Positions 18,470 through 26,103 of a stretch of 64,000 nucleotides of DNA are shown here, piece after piece (the first letter of the stretch is position 1; each line of letters starts with the position of its first letter). The translations under genes and the position numbers were made by a program. This DNA comes from Blastocatellia bacterium (lineage in GTDB: Bacteria > Acidobacteriota > Blastocatellia > Chloracidobacteriales > Chloracidobacteriaceae). The stretch spans positions 62,001-126,000 of the forward strand of contig JAIBAN010000004.1 in NCBI GenBank assembly GCA_019695185.1. Reading direction: 5' to 3'. Under the pieces are notes generated by a model. It was not told where the DNA came from, searched no databases, and saw nothing but the letters and a program-made list of their open reading frames with translations.

Positions 18470-19864
18470 TCAAACTTTTTTGTGGAAAGCTATCACTGCG
18501 GCTGCCTGCACCTCTGACAAGGAAACTCCGGCAGTGAGAGCCAGTCGGTGACAGTCTTCAAATTCAGGCATGATTTTAATGGTATCGCCATCCAGAATTC
18601 CGGTTTTGACCCGGACCGTACCAAATTCCGTTTCCACCGGAACCAGTTTCCGCCCCAGGGTAAAGCGGTGCATCTCGCGGTAACGGACTCCGAGGGTGGT
18701 TGTTTCCTGGAACAGGACATACGACAGCGAAGCCATCCGGTCAGGCTCACACAACACCGAGAGCAGCGTGCCGGGACGGTTCTTTTTCATTTGAATCGGG
18801 GTGTAGAACACATCCAAAGCCCCGTTGGCAAACAGCCGGTCCATGACATGCCCATAAATCTGCGGGTTCATATCGTCAATGTTGGCTTCGATGACGGTCA
18901 CCAAATCAGCTTCCCGTTTGGTTTTCTGGCGTTCGACCGCCGTCTCTGTTTGCCCTAAAACCAGCCGCAACGCATTTGGAAAGTTGGCAAAATCGCGCCC
19001 GCCGGCTCCGTAGCCGATTTTTTCACTCACAATGCCCGGTGAGCGGGTGAACTGCTGGCAGAGCGTGGTCACAATCGCAGCCCCGGTGGGGGTGGTAAAC
19101 TCGCCTTCAATATCAAGGGAATAGTAAGGAACGCCTTTGAGCAATTCGGCTGTGCCGGGAGCCGGAATCGGATATTTGCCATGCGCACATTTGATAAAGC
19201 CAAATCCGACATTCAACGGCGAAGCCACAAAATGCTCGATTCCCAGCATTTCAAACCCGATACAGGCCCCCACAATATCAATGATGGCATCCACTGCACC
19301 GACTTCATGAAAGTGAACTGCCTGGGGGGGAATTCCATGCACAATACTTTCCGCTTCGGCCAGCCGCCAGAAAATTTTGGCGGCTGTGGTCTTCACCCAG
19401 GGAGACAAGCGGGAAGCCGCAATAATGGCCCGAATATCGGTCACTGTTCGATGGGGATGCGAGTGAGGGCTATTGTCAGGACTAAGGGCTGAGGACTGAG
19501 GGGCCGTTTCAGGACTGAGGACTGAGGGCTGAGGGCTGAGATGAGAATCTGAGTCGTGCGGGTGATGGTCGTGGTGATGACCGTGGTCATGGTCGTGGTG
19601 ATGACCGTGGTCATGTTGGTGGTGCTGGGTTTCCGTGCGGTCCAAAGGGAGCGGTTGTTGCAGCTTTCCTTCGATGGTGACATCAAATTTGAGGCAGGAA
19701 AGATGGGCCCGCGTGGTTTCACGGACTGACAACTCGTATCCGTCCAGGTTGAGCTTGCGCAATTCCTCGCGCAAGGCATTGAAATCCACGCCCAACGCCA
19801 GCAATGCGCCAATCGTCATGTCGCCGCTGATGCCGGCGAAACAGTCGAAATACAGGGTTTTCAT
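18470..19864 (-). CDS. larC: Nickel-pincer cofactor protein LarC
   Basis: LarC inserts nickel into the pyridinium bisthiocarboxylate cofactor of lactate racemase-type enzymes, using CTP. The 464-residue product begins with the typical 'FDCFAGISGDM' and contains 'HFHEVGAVDAIIDIVG', 'TPTGAAIV', 'EANIDDMNPQ' and 'RPGTLLSVLCEP'. A histidine/aspartate-rich stretch (79-108) may hold nickel. Directly after it, residues 109-132 are encoded by TCAGTCC-type heptamers, an insertion inside the coding sequence that keeps the frame. LarB and LarE are not in this window. The start at 19864 is the first ATG after the upstream repeat. Confidence 0.95.
   Translation of the reverse strand: MKTLYFDCFAGISGDMTIGALLALGVDFNALREELRKLNLDGYELSVRETTRAHLSCLKFDVTIEGKLQQPLPLDRTETQHHQHDHGHHHDHDHGHHHDHHPHDSDSHLSPQPSVLSPETAPQSSALSPDNSPHSHPHRTVTDIRAIIAASRLSPWVKTTAAKIFWRLAEAESIVHGIPPQAVHFHEVGAVDAIIDIVGACIGFEMLGIEHFVASPLNVGFGFIKCAHGKYPIPAPGTAELLKGVPYYSLDIEGEFTTPTGAAIVTTLCQQFTRSPGIVSEKIGYGAGGRDFANFPNALRLVLGQTETAVERQKTKREADLVTVIEANIDDMNPQIYGHVMDRLFANGALDVFYTPIQMKKNRPGTLLSVLCEPDRMASLSYVLFQETTTLGVRYREMHRFTLGRKLVPVETEFGTVRVKTGILDGDTIKIMPEFEDCHRLALTAGVSLSEVQAAAVIAFHKKV
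19476..19540 (-). repeat. Heptamer repeats inside larC
   Basis: TCAGGACTGAG-type copies at 19476-19500 and 19509-19540 are of the same family as the intergenic arrays but lie within the coding sequence, in the linker after the His-rich stretch. They encode Ser/Pro-rich residues. Confidence 0.9.
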
Positions 19865-19878
19865 AAGTCAAACAGGGT

Positions 19879-20040
19879 CCAGGATTCAGGGTTCAGGGTT
19901 CAGGGTTTTTGAAAAACAAAAGTCCAAAATCTGAAATCAGGAGAAAGTCCAATTTTCAGCAAACGTGGAAAATCACTTTTTTGTCGTTTGCTTCTCGTTT
20001 TATAAAACCCCGAACCCCCGAAACCCCGAACCCCGAACCC
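19879..20040 (-). repeat. Inverted CAGGGTT/CCCCGAA element
   Basis: On the minus strand, GGTTCGG-type copies (20040-20006) follow the nrdR stop and CCTGAAC copies (19909-19879) precede larC. The arms are complementary with some G-T pairs and mismatches. Confidence 0.85.
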
Positions 20041-20541
20041 CTACGCAGGTGGTTTCTTCCGCGAGGATGACGAGGGCGTACTGGAGCCACTGGCTTTGAC
20101 CAGTGATTTCAGTTCGTGCATAAACTCGGTCACATCCTTGAATTCAAGATACACCGAAGCAAATCGAACGTATGCCACCTTATCCAAATCCTTGAGCCGC
20201 CGCATAATCAGCTCGCCGATTTTTTGGGTCGAACGTTCCCGGTCACGCGAATCCTGCACAAACTTCTCGATAGCAACCACAATTGCATCCAGCTTGGAAG
20301 GGCTGACCGGTCTTTTTTCACAGGCCCGAAGCAATCCGGCCATCACTTTTTTGCGGTCAAACGGTTCCCGGCGGCCATCTTTTTTAATGACCATGTAGGG
20401 GATTTCGTCAATCCGTTCGTAGGAAGTAAACCGCCGCTCGCACTTCAAACATTCGCGCCGCCGCCGAATGACATCGCCTTCGCGGCTTTCGCGCGAGTCA
20501 ACCACCTTGTCTTCCAGGTGTCCACAAAAAGGGCATTTCAT
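20041..20541 (-). CDS. nrdR: Transcriptional repressor NrdR
   Basis: NrdR senses ATP/dATP and represses ribonucleotide reductase genes. The 166-residue protein starts with the zinc ribbon 'MKCPFCGHLEDKVVDSR...CLKCERRFTSYER' and continues with the ATP-cone domain ('KKDGRREPFDRKKV'). The ATG at 20541 fits the family start exactly; a longer frame from 20616 would add 25 unrelated residues. The tail is Ser/Lys-rich. No ribonucleotide reductase gene is in the window. Confidence 0.97.
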   Translation of the reverse strand: MKCPFCGHLEDKVVDSRESREGDVIRRRRECLKCERRFTSYERIDEIPYMVIKKDGRREPFDRKKVMAGLLRACEKRPVSPSKLDAIVVAIEKFVQDSRDRERSTQKIGELIMRRLKDLDKVAYVRFASVYLEFKDVTEFMHELKSLVKASGSSTPSSSSRKKPPA

Positions 20542-20640
20542 AAAAGGCTTCCCGGTAGCGGACAAGACCTGTCCGGAAAAAGATGGATTTCCCTGGACGA
20601 CCAAAGCAACGTTCACACGGGAGATGTGACCCGCCTGCTG

Positions 20641-20753
20641 TAAATGGTAAATGGTGAATGGTGAATGGTGAATGGTAGGACCATCTGTCGTTGTTTCTTT
20701 GAGTTTCAGACCACTTCGCTGAAACCCTTACGATTTACCATTCACCCCTCACC
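20641..20753 (-). repeat. Inverted GAATGGT/ACCATTC element
   Basis: GAATGGT copies at 20641-20679 and a shorter complementary arm at 20732-20753, between the serA-like gene and nrdR. The spacer holds a further small hairpin (GTTTCAG...CTGAAAC). Confidence 0.88.
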
Positions 20754-20755
20754 TC

Positions 20756-21958
20756 TTAAAGCGCCAGCAACGACAGTTCAATAATATCGGCATTGCCGCT
20801 GCGGATGGCATCAAGCGTGGCAGTTTCCGGAGCCTGGTCGAGATGAATTCGGGCAATGGCCGCCCCGGCACCCTCAAACACGATGTTTTCGGTTTCCTGG
20901 ACGTTAATGCCAGCCTGTTTGAGCACGTTAAAGACATGCGCCAGCACGCCCACCCGGTCGAAATGCCGGACCACCAACAAATGCGTGGCGGGCGAATGTT
21001 TGGCCAGATTGACCACGTTGGGCACGCTGCCGGTGTCTTTGTAGGAAACGATAATCCGGACGGTTTCAGCCGAGGTGGCATCCTGCGCCTGGTCGGTGGA
21101 GGCCCCGACGTGATGGGTCACGTAAACCCCTGGCAGCGACCGCAGTTGCGAATAGACTTCGCCGGTCCCGCCGCTGGGTTCGCCGTCAAACACATCCAGC
21201 CCGGCCCGCAGCCCGCGTTCGTTGACGGCAGCCACCAGAGCCGCTTCGTCCACCACTTCGGCGCGGGCGGTATTGATAAACATTGCACCTTTGGGCAGGC
21301 CATTCAGCACATAGGCGTTAATCAGGCCACGGGTTTCGGCATTCAATGCCACATGGACGCTCAGAACATCGCAACTGGCCGCCACATCAGCCGGGTTGTC
21401 CTTATATTCAATGCCGAGTTCAGCCGCCCGTGCCGGTGTCAGGGACCGGGACCAGGCCACCACCGGCATGCCAAAAGCTTTGGCGCGCGTCACCATTTCC
21501 TGGCCAATTTGACCCAGGCCAATCAGTCCCAGCCGTTGGCCAAACACGCCTTTGGCCTTGCTGAATTCCTTTTTGTTCCATTTGCCGTCACGAAACTGGG
21601 CCACATTGTCCGGAATCCGGCGGTCCAGGCTTAAAATCAGCCCGAAGGCCAGTTCGGCCACCGCAATTGAGTTTTTGCCGGGGCAGTTGGAGACGTAAAT
21701 CCCACGGGACGAAGCTGTTGCCACATCAATTGTGTTATAGCCCGCCCCCGAACGCACCACCAGACTCAGCCGCCCGGCGGTCAAAGCGGCGGCGTTGACC
21801 TTGGTCGAGCGCACCACCAGCACATCCGCGCCGGTTTCCTGGACCGCTTCCACCAGCGCATCGTCTTTCAAATCAGCGTTGTAATGAACCTCACAGCCAG
21901 CCGCACGGAGCGCGTCCATGGCGGCATCGGGAAATTTGTCGGCAACCAAGACCTTCAT
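20756..21958 (-). CDS. serA: D-3-phosphoglycerate dehydrogenase-like protein with ACT domain
   Basis: A 400-residue NAD-dependent 2-hydroxyacid dehydrogenase, most like SerA, which begins serine synthesis. Visible are the substrate-binding segment 'VVRSGAGYNTID', the dinucleotide motif 'GLIGLGQIGQEM', the catalytic Arg in 'FINTARAEVVDE', Glu in 'DGEP' and His in 'YVTHHVGAST'. A C-terminal ACT domain ('VVRHFDRVGVLAHVFN') suggests allosteric control by an amino acid. The start was moved from 22063 to ATG 21958, preceded by GAGGAGG. The His context (THH instead of the common PHLG) is slightly unusual, so another 2-hydroxyacid substrate remains possible. Confidence 0.9.
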   Translation of the reverse strand: MKVLVADKFPDAAMDALRAAGCEVHYNADLKDDALVEAVQETGADVLVVRSTKVNAAALTAGRLSLVVRSGAGYNTIDVATASSRGIYVSNCPGKNSIAVAELAFGLILSLDRRIPDNVAQFRDGKWNKKEFSKAKGVFGQRLGLIGLGQIGQEMVTRAKAFGMPVVAWSRSLTPARAAELGIEYKDNPADVAASCDVLSVHVALNAETRGLINAYVLNGLPKGAMFINTARAEVVDEAALVAAVNERGLRAGLDVFDGEPSGGTGEVYSQLRSLPGVYVTHHVGASTDQAQDATSAETVRIIVSYKDTGSVPNVVNLAKHSPATHLLVVRHFDRVGVLAHVFNVLKQAGINVQETENIVFEGAGAAIARIHLDQAPETATLDAIRSGNADIIELSLLAL

Positions 21959-22064
21959 TGGGGGAAAATCCTCCTCATCTTCAATTCGTGAATGGTAAAT
22001 GATGAATGGCAAAAAAAGGGTTGAATCCCATTTGGGACAGGGCGGGAATTCATCCGGCTGCACT

Positions 22065-22220
22065 CAGGGTTCAGGGTTCAGGGTTCAGGGTTCAGGGTTT
22101 CAAAAACCTCAGTCCTCAGTCCTCAGTCCTCAGTCCTCAGTCCTCAGTCCTCAGTCCTCAGTCCTCAGTCCTCAGTCCTCAGTCCTCAGTCCTCAGTCCT
22201 CAGTCCTCAGTCCTCAGTCC
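22065..22220. repeat. CAGGGTT array followed by 16 perfect TCAGTCC copies
   Basis: About five CAGGGTT copies (22065-22100) are followed by exactly sixteen uninterrupted TCAGTCC copies (22109-22220), the longest array in the window. The last copy contains the stop codon of the minus-strand gene at 22214. Confidence 0.97.
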
Positions 22221-23278
22221 TGTTTGGCTGTCAGCAGATGAAAAATCGCTTCCGGCGTTTGTACCTGTTTTGCCCGTTCGCTGTCGAGTCCGAAACACCA
22301 CGTCGGCACTTTTGTTTTGGGATGGCCGTGAGTGTAGGCAATTTGTTCCAGATGACCGTGGTCGCTGGTGATGACGACAACCGTTTGGGCTGGGTCAATC
22401 CGGTTGAGCAAGGCCGCCACAAATGCCTCGATAGTCTGAAAAACCGCACGGGCGGCACTGATTTGCCCGGTGTGGCTCACCAGGTCCGGAATCTGGTACT
22501 TGTAAAAAACAAAATCGTGCTCCTCTGCCAGTTGGGAAAGAATTCCGGCTGCGGTTTCAACTTCCCGAAGCGGCAACGGCGCAAGGTCAAATGCCGAGAA
22601 ATCAAACTCGGCTTCCAGTTCGTGGGTCAGCGAAGAAGTCAGCGCTGCTCCCGAACGCACGTCCTCGTAGGTCCGCAACCGGACCCCTGCCTGCCGGGCG
22701 GCATGGATGAAAATATTCCGGTTGATTTCCGCCAGGGTGAACAGTTCCGCCGTGCCATGTTTGTCGCGTCCGGTCAGTTTGACGGGTTTGCCGCGCCAGT
22801 GGACGGCTGTTTCAATTTCCTGACGGGAAGCCGCTGGCAGCAGGTCTTCCACAAACGAACCGCCGAAACAGTCGCAGTGCAGAGGAAAAACGGCATTGGC
22901 CAGACAGGGACGTCCAAACTCCCGAAACAGATTTCGTTCGGCAATCATTTCAACCAGGAGTTGTTCCCGGAGGCCCAGTCCCTGCATCAGGCCATGCCGG
23001 GCCAGCGCGCTGCTCCCGCAAAAAATCGAAGTATACGTCAGGGCGCATTCAATCGCGCCGCTTTGATGGCCGTTGGTGACATCCGTTTCAATCAAAAAAC
23101 CGGGTACCGGTGCGTCAGGAAGAAAAAGGCAGGGCTGAGGACCGAGGACTGAGGACTGAGTGGGATTGCGGGGAAAAAGAAACCGACTCTCACTATAGAC
23201 GGATTCGGGCCGGTTATGCCCCAGCGGGTCAATGCCAACGCTGTCAAGGGCGATTAAAATCGAGGTCTGTGGTTTCAT
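22214..23278 (-). CDS. Alkaline-phosphatase-superfamily metalloenzyme (mutase-like)
   Basis: A protein of 354 residues from the metalloenzyme superfamily that holds phosphopentomutase and cofactor-independent phosphoglycerate mutase. The metal-binding N-terminal Asp is in 'IALDSVGIDPLG' and the C-terminal motifs are 'VVITSDHGHLEQ' and 'YTHGHP'. The substrate is not clear. The start at ATG 23278 fits the family N-terminus; the frame above it overlaps a CHAT remnant on the other strand. Residues 40-51 are encoded by GGACTGA-type heptamers (23131-23160), and the stop codon itself belongs to the 16-copy array. Confidence 0.85.
   Translation of the reverse strand: MKPQTSILIALDSVGIDPLGHNRPESVYSESRFLFPRNPTQSSVLGPQPCLFLPDAPVPGFLIETDVTNGHQSGAIECALTYTSIFCGSSALARHGLMQGLGLREQLLVEMIAERNLFREFGRPCLANAVFPLHCDCFGGSFVEDLLPAASRQEIETAVHWRGKPVKLTGRDKHGTAELFTLAEINRNIFIHAARQAGVRLRTYEDVRSGAALTSSLTHELEAEFDFSAFDLAPLPLREVETAAGILSQLAEEHDFVFYKYQIPDLVSHTGQISAARAVFQTIEAFVAALLNRIDPAQTVVVITSDHGHLEQIAYTHGHPKTKVPTWCFGLDSERAKQVQTPEAIFHLLTAKQD
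23131..23160 (-). repeat. Heptamer repeats inside the metalloenzyme gene
   Basis: About four GGACTGA-like copies lie within the coding sequence and encode Ser/Gln/Pro residues. Together with larC this is the second in-gene case. Confidence 0.85.
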
Positions 23279-23285
23279 AATTTGA

Positions 23286-23555
23286 AGTCTGGGCAAAGAA
23301 GTCAGGGGCGAAGGGCTGGTGGGGTTGACCCGTGGGTTTATGTATGCCGGAGCCAAACGGGTGGTCGTCAGCCTCTGGTCGGTCAATGACCGGGCCACCT
23401 CGGAATTGATGACGATTTTTTACCGTAAAATGTTGAAAGAGGGGTTGCGTCCGGCGGCGGCTTTGCGGGCTGCCCAACTGGAACTAAGGAAGGACAAACG
23501 CTGGAGTGCCCCGTTGTTCTGGGCTCCGTTTGTGATTCAGGGGGAGTTCAATTAA
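23286..23555 (+). pseudogene. C-terminal remnant of a CHAT-domain protein
   Basis: Codons from 23286 onward read '[18 protein letters not shown]' and '[13 protein letters not shown]', the C-terminal end of a CHAT peptidase domain, ending normally ('[12 protein letters not shown]'). A stop lies at 23283-23285. In the family, the catalytic Cys sits in a 'SACETG' motif just before this point, and it and the catalytic His are missing. The 89 residues therefore cannot be a working protease. A GTG at 23319 could start translation but the product would be a fragment. It is squeezed between a metalloenzyme gene and a REP/transposase unit, so a deletion or insertion event probably removed the rest. 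Confidence 0.85.
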
Positions 23556-23709
23556 GGGAGTTTTATTTTCAGCCGCGTAGCAGTGAAAAAATGCTCGCCG
23601 AAGGCGCAAGCTTTGGAGGGTGTTTGGAAATCCGGTTTGGAAGCTGCGAAGCAGCAAAAGAATGCTAGCCTAGGGCGCAAGCCCGAGGAACCGAGTACCA
23701 ATCAACCAT

Positions 23710-23730
23710 GAGCCGCGAGAGCGGCGAAAC
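23710..23730. repeat. Left copy of 21-bp inverted repeat
   Basis: It begins GAGCCGCGAGAGCGG and lies at the 3' end of the transposase gene. It contains an internal palindrome (CCGCGAGAGCGG) typical of REP-type hairpins. Confidence 0.9.
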
Positions 23731-23731
23731 T

Positions 23732-24181
23732 CTAATCCCAAATGTAACGAGGGTCATATTCCAGTCCGAGTTCTTTCAGAAACCAAAGGTATTCCTCCTG
23801 AAATGAACGGTTTTTGTGATGGAATTCCTGATTTTCAATATATTTGGATACCTTTTCGAGATTTGAACGGCTTACGCTAAACACCCCATATCCGCGCTGC
23901 CATTCAAAATTTTGACCCAGGTTTTGGTCGTGCATCCATTTGGAGGAATTTGTTTTCAGTTCACGAACCAAGTCGGCGATGGATTTTGTAAGTGGAATTG
24001 TTCCCAAAAGATGCACATGGTCAGGCATGCCGTTGATAATGATTGGGTACCCTTTCATTTCTCGTAAAATTCCACCCAAATATCCGTGAAGTCGTGACTT
24101 GCTTGCAGGGCCAATCAATGGTTGCCGGTTCTTCGTGCTGAAGACCAAATGTAACAACACGTCTCCATGTGTTTGTGGCAT
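23732..24181 (-). CDS. IS200-like / RAYT tyrosine HUH transposase
   Basis: A 149-residue Y1 single-strand transposase. The HUH motif reads 'HVHLL' (about residues 55-59), and the catalytic Tyr is probably in 'SKYIENQEFHHK'. The N-terminus 'HLVFSTKNRQPLI' is typical. IS200-family enzymes move single-stranded DNA with hairpin ends; RAYT members process REP palindromes and are usually immobile. The bracket of inverted REP-like repeats favours RAYT. The frame is intact, so it may be active. Confidence 0.93.
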   Translation of the reverse strand: MPQTHGDVLLHLVFSTKNRQPLIGPASKSRLHGYLGGILREMKGYPIIINGMPDHVHLLGTIPLTKSIADLVRELKTNSSKWMHDQNLGQNFEWQRGYGVFSVSRSNLEKVSKYIENQEFHHKNRSFQEEYLWFLKELGLEYDPRYIWD

Positions 24182-24207
24182 ACCATTTCCAAATAATTGA
24201 GATTTTG

Positions 24208-24228
24208 GTTTCGCCGCTCTCGCGGCTC
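24208..24228. repeat. Right copy of 21-bp inverted repeat
   Basis: The exact reverse complement of 23710-23730, placed about 27 bp upstream of the transposase start. Confidence 0.9.
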
Positions 24229-24240
24229 ACAGTTGGAGGG

Positions 24241-24650
24241 TGTCTGTTTCCTAGGGCTTGCGCCCTAGGCTAGCATTCTTTTGCTGCTTCGCAGCTTCCA
24301 AACCGGATTTCCAACACTCTCCAGGGCTTGCACCCAAGGCGAGCATTCTTTTGCTGCTTCGCAGCTTCCAAACCGGATTTCCAACACCCTCCAGGGCTTG
24401 CACCCAAGGCGAGCATTCTTTTGCTGCTTTGCAGCTTCCAAGCCGGATTTCCAAACACCCCCCAAGGCTTGCGCCCCAGGCGAACGGTCTTTTGCTGCTT
24501 CGCAGCTTCCAAACCGGATTTCCAAACACCCTCCAGGGCTTGCGCCTTCGGCGAGCATTCTTTTGCTGCTTCGCAGCTTCCAAACCGGATTTCCAAACAC
24601 CCTCCAAAGCTTGCGCCCTCGGCGAGCATTTTTTCACTGCTACGCGGTTG
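24241..24650. repeat. About five tandem 70-bp REP-like units
   Basis: Each unit carries 'TTTGCTGCTTCGCAGC' (a hairpin GCTGCTTCGCAGC) followed by 'CCAAACCGGATTTCC' and a GGCTTGCGCC-type palindrome. Units differ at a few positions. They yield spurious open frames on all strands, which are not genes. No other content is seen between 24182 and 24673. Confidence 0.92.
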
Positions 24651-24673
24651 AACCCCAATTGATTTTGTCAGGT

Positions 24674-25900
24674 TCAAATCCGGTGCATGAACATGCCCGA
24701 ACGCAATTTGGGTTCAAACCAGGTGGATTTCGGCGGCATGACTTCGTTGGCGTCAGCGACGGCCATCAATTCATCCAGTGAAGTCGGGAACATGGAAAAT
24801 GCCACCGCTGCTTTTCCTTCGTTGACCAGCCGTTCCAGTTCCGCCGTGCCACGAATTCCACCGACGAAATCAATCCGTTTGTCGGTGCGGGGGTCTTCGA
24901 TTCCGAGCAGCGGGTTCAGAATCCGGTTTTGCAACAGGCTGACATCCAGCGAGCCAATCGGGTCACTGGAATCAATCGTCAGGGTATCGAGATAAATTCC
25001 ATACCAGCGGCCATGCAGATACATGCTAAAGCTGGCTTTGTCCTGCGGCGTCGGGTAAGGGCTGGTGGTGACTTCGGCGATTTTCCTGACGGCGGCCAAA
25101 AAGTCGTCTTCGCTATGGCCGTTAAGGTCTTTCACAATCCGGTTGTAGGGTAAAATCTGCAACTGTTCCGAGGGAAACAGCACGGCCAGTACGAAATTGT
25201 AGCTTTCTTCACCCGTATGGTTGGGGTTTTCGGCTTTCAATTGGGTTCGTGCCCGGCTGGCACTGGCGGCCCGATGATGTCCGTCGGCCACATAGAGGCG
25301 CGGCACATCCTTGAATTCGGCGCAGAGTTCATCCGTTTCGGCAACGCTCCAGACCGTGTGGCGGATGCCGTCGGCAGCGGTGAAATCATAAAGCGGTTCG
25401 GTTTTGCACAATTCCTCCACCCGCGCATTGATGGAGTCTTTGCCACGATAGGCCAGGAAAATCGGCTCCGCCTGCATCCGCAGTTGGGTCACATGGCGGG
25501 CGCGGTCGTCTTCCTTGTCCTTGCGGGTGCGTTCGTGCTTGCGGATGGTGTCGTCGTCATATTCATCCACCGCGCAACAACCGACAATGCCGGTTTGGGA
25601 ATGAGTTCCCATAATCTGGCGATACAAATACAAATGCGGAGTTTCATCCGTGGCGAGGGGGACTTCGGCTTCCAGGCGTTGCAGGTTTTCCGCCGCCTTG
25701 GCGTAAACTTCATCCCGATAGAGGTCAATGCCGGCGGGCAGGTCAATTTCCGGACGAGTCACATGCAAGAGGCTGATGGGGTTTCCTTCGGCCATCTGGG
25801 CGGCTTCTTCGGAATTGATAACGTCATAGGGAACACATTGAACTTCGACGACCTTTTCGACCGGGGGCCGGACAGCACAAAACGGACGCAACGTTGCCAT
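24674..25900 (-). CDS. DUF1015 family protein
   Basis: A 408-residue DUF1015 protein, a widespread family without an assigned reaction. Typical segments are 'RPFCAVRPPVEK', 'CVPYDVINSEEA', 'LYVADGHHRAASA' (a conserved DGHHR motif) and 'GGIRGTAELERLV'. The family sometimes sits near serA-like genes; one lies 2.7 kb away here. The ATG at 25900 follows CAGGAG; the longer frame to 26020 is translated AATTGAG repeat. Confidence 0.92.
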   Translation of the reverse strand: MATLRPFCAVRPPVEKVVEVQCVPYDVINSEEAAQMAEGNPISLLHVTRPEIDLPAGIDLYRDEVYAKAAENLQRLEAEVPLATDETPHLYLYRQIMGTHSQTGIVGCCAVDEYDDDTIRKHERTRKDKEDDRARHVTQLRMQAEPIFLAYRGKDSINARVEELCKTEPLYDFTAADGIRHTVWSVAETDELCAEFKDVPRLYVADGHHRAASASRARTQLKAENPNHTGEESYNFVLAVLFPSEQLQILPYNRIVKDLNGHSEDDFLAAVRKIAEVTTSPYPTPQDKASFSMYLHGRWYGIYLDTLTIDSSDPIGSLDVSLLQNRILNPLLGIEDPRTDKRIDFVGGIRGTAELERLVNEGKAAVAFSMFPTSLDELMAVADANEVMPPKSTWFEPKLRSGMFMHRI

Positions 25901-25923
25901 AAATAGAAAATTCTCCTGAAACA

Positions 25924-26103
25924 GAATTGAGAATTGAGAATTGAGAATTGAGAATTGAGAATTGAGAATTTTCCAAACTCTGGTCAGCTTTTCGAATGAG
26001 CTGAACCTGCTTGCCCACATTTGCCTGAATAAAAAGGAAATATCGTTCAGGCAGCAGGGGATTTTTTCTCAATTCTCAATTCTCAATTCTCAATTCTCAA
26101 TTC
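25924..26103 (-). repeat. Inverted AATTGAG heptamer element
   Basis: Minus strand: the first arm (26103-26066) overlaps the 3' end and stop of the anti-sigma gene; the second arm (25969-25924) lies before the DUF1015 ribosome-binding site. The spacer contains a TCAGCTTTTCGAATGAGCTGA-type hairpin. Confidence 0.92.

Larger units (their letters stand above)
23570..24650. mobile_element. REP-array/transposase unit with long inverted ends
   Basis: About 100 bp at the left end (from 23570) match, in inverted orientation and almost perfectly, the right end (to 24650): both begin 'CCGCGTAGCAGTG' read inward. The left side holds about one 70-bp unit; the right side has about five. In the centre lies a single-domain HUH transposase gene bracketed by a perfect 21-bp inverted repeat. 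This matches the layout of REP elements with their RAYT transposase. Confidence 0.85.

Noticed and set aside
22109-22220. CRISPR-like or minisatellite-coded protein (Ser-Val-Leu-Ser-Pro-Gln repeats)
   Set aside because: The unit is 7 bp without spacers, so it is not CRISPR, and the open frames through it (for example 21999-22241) simply reflect a stop-free strand of the array.
24251-24781. Several overlapping open frames of 100-166 codons
   Set aside because: All arise from the 70-bp REP-like units, on both strands and in several frames, with no start signals or family sequence.
25901-26020. 40-residue N-terminal extension of the DUF1015 protein
   Set aside because: It is translated AATTGAG repeat (Asn-Ser-Gln-Phe-Ser-Ile-Leu) upstream of a proper ribosome-binding site and the family start.
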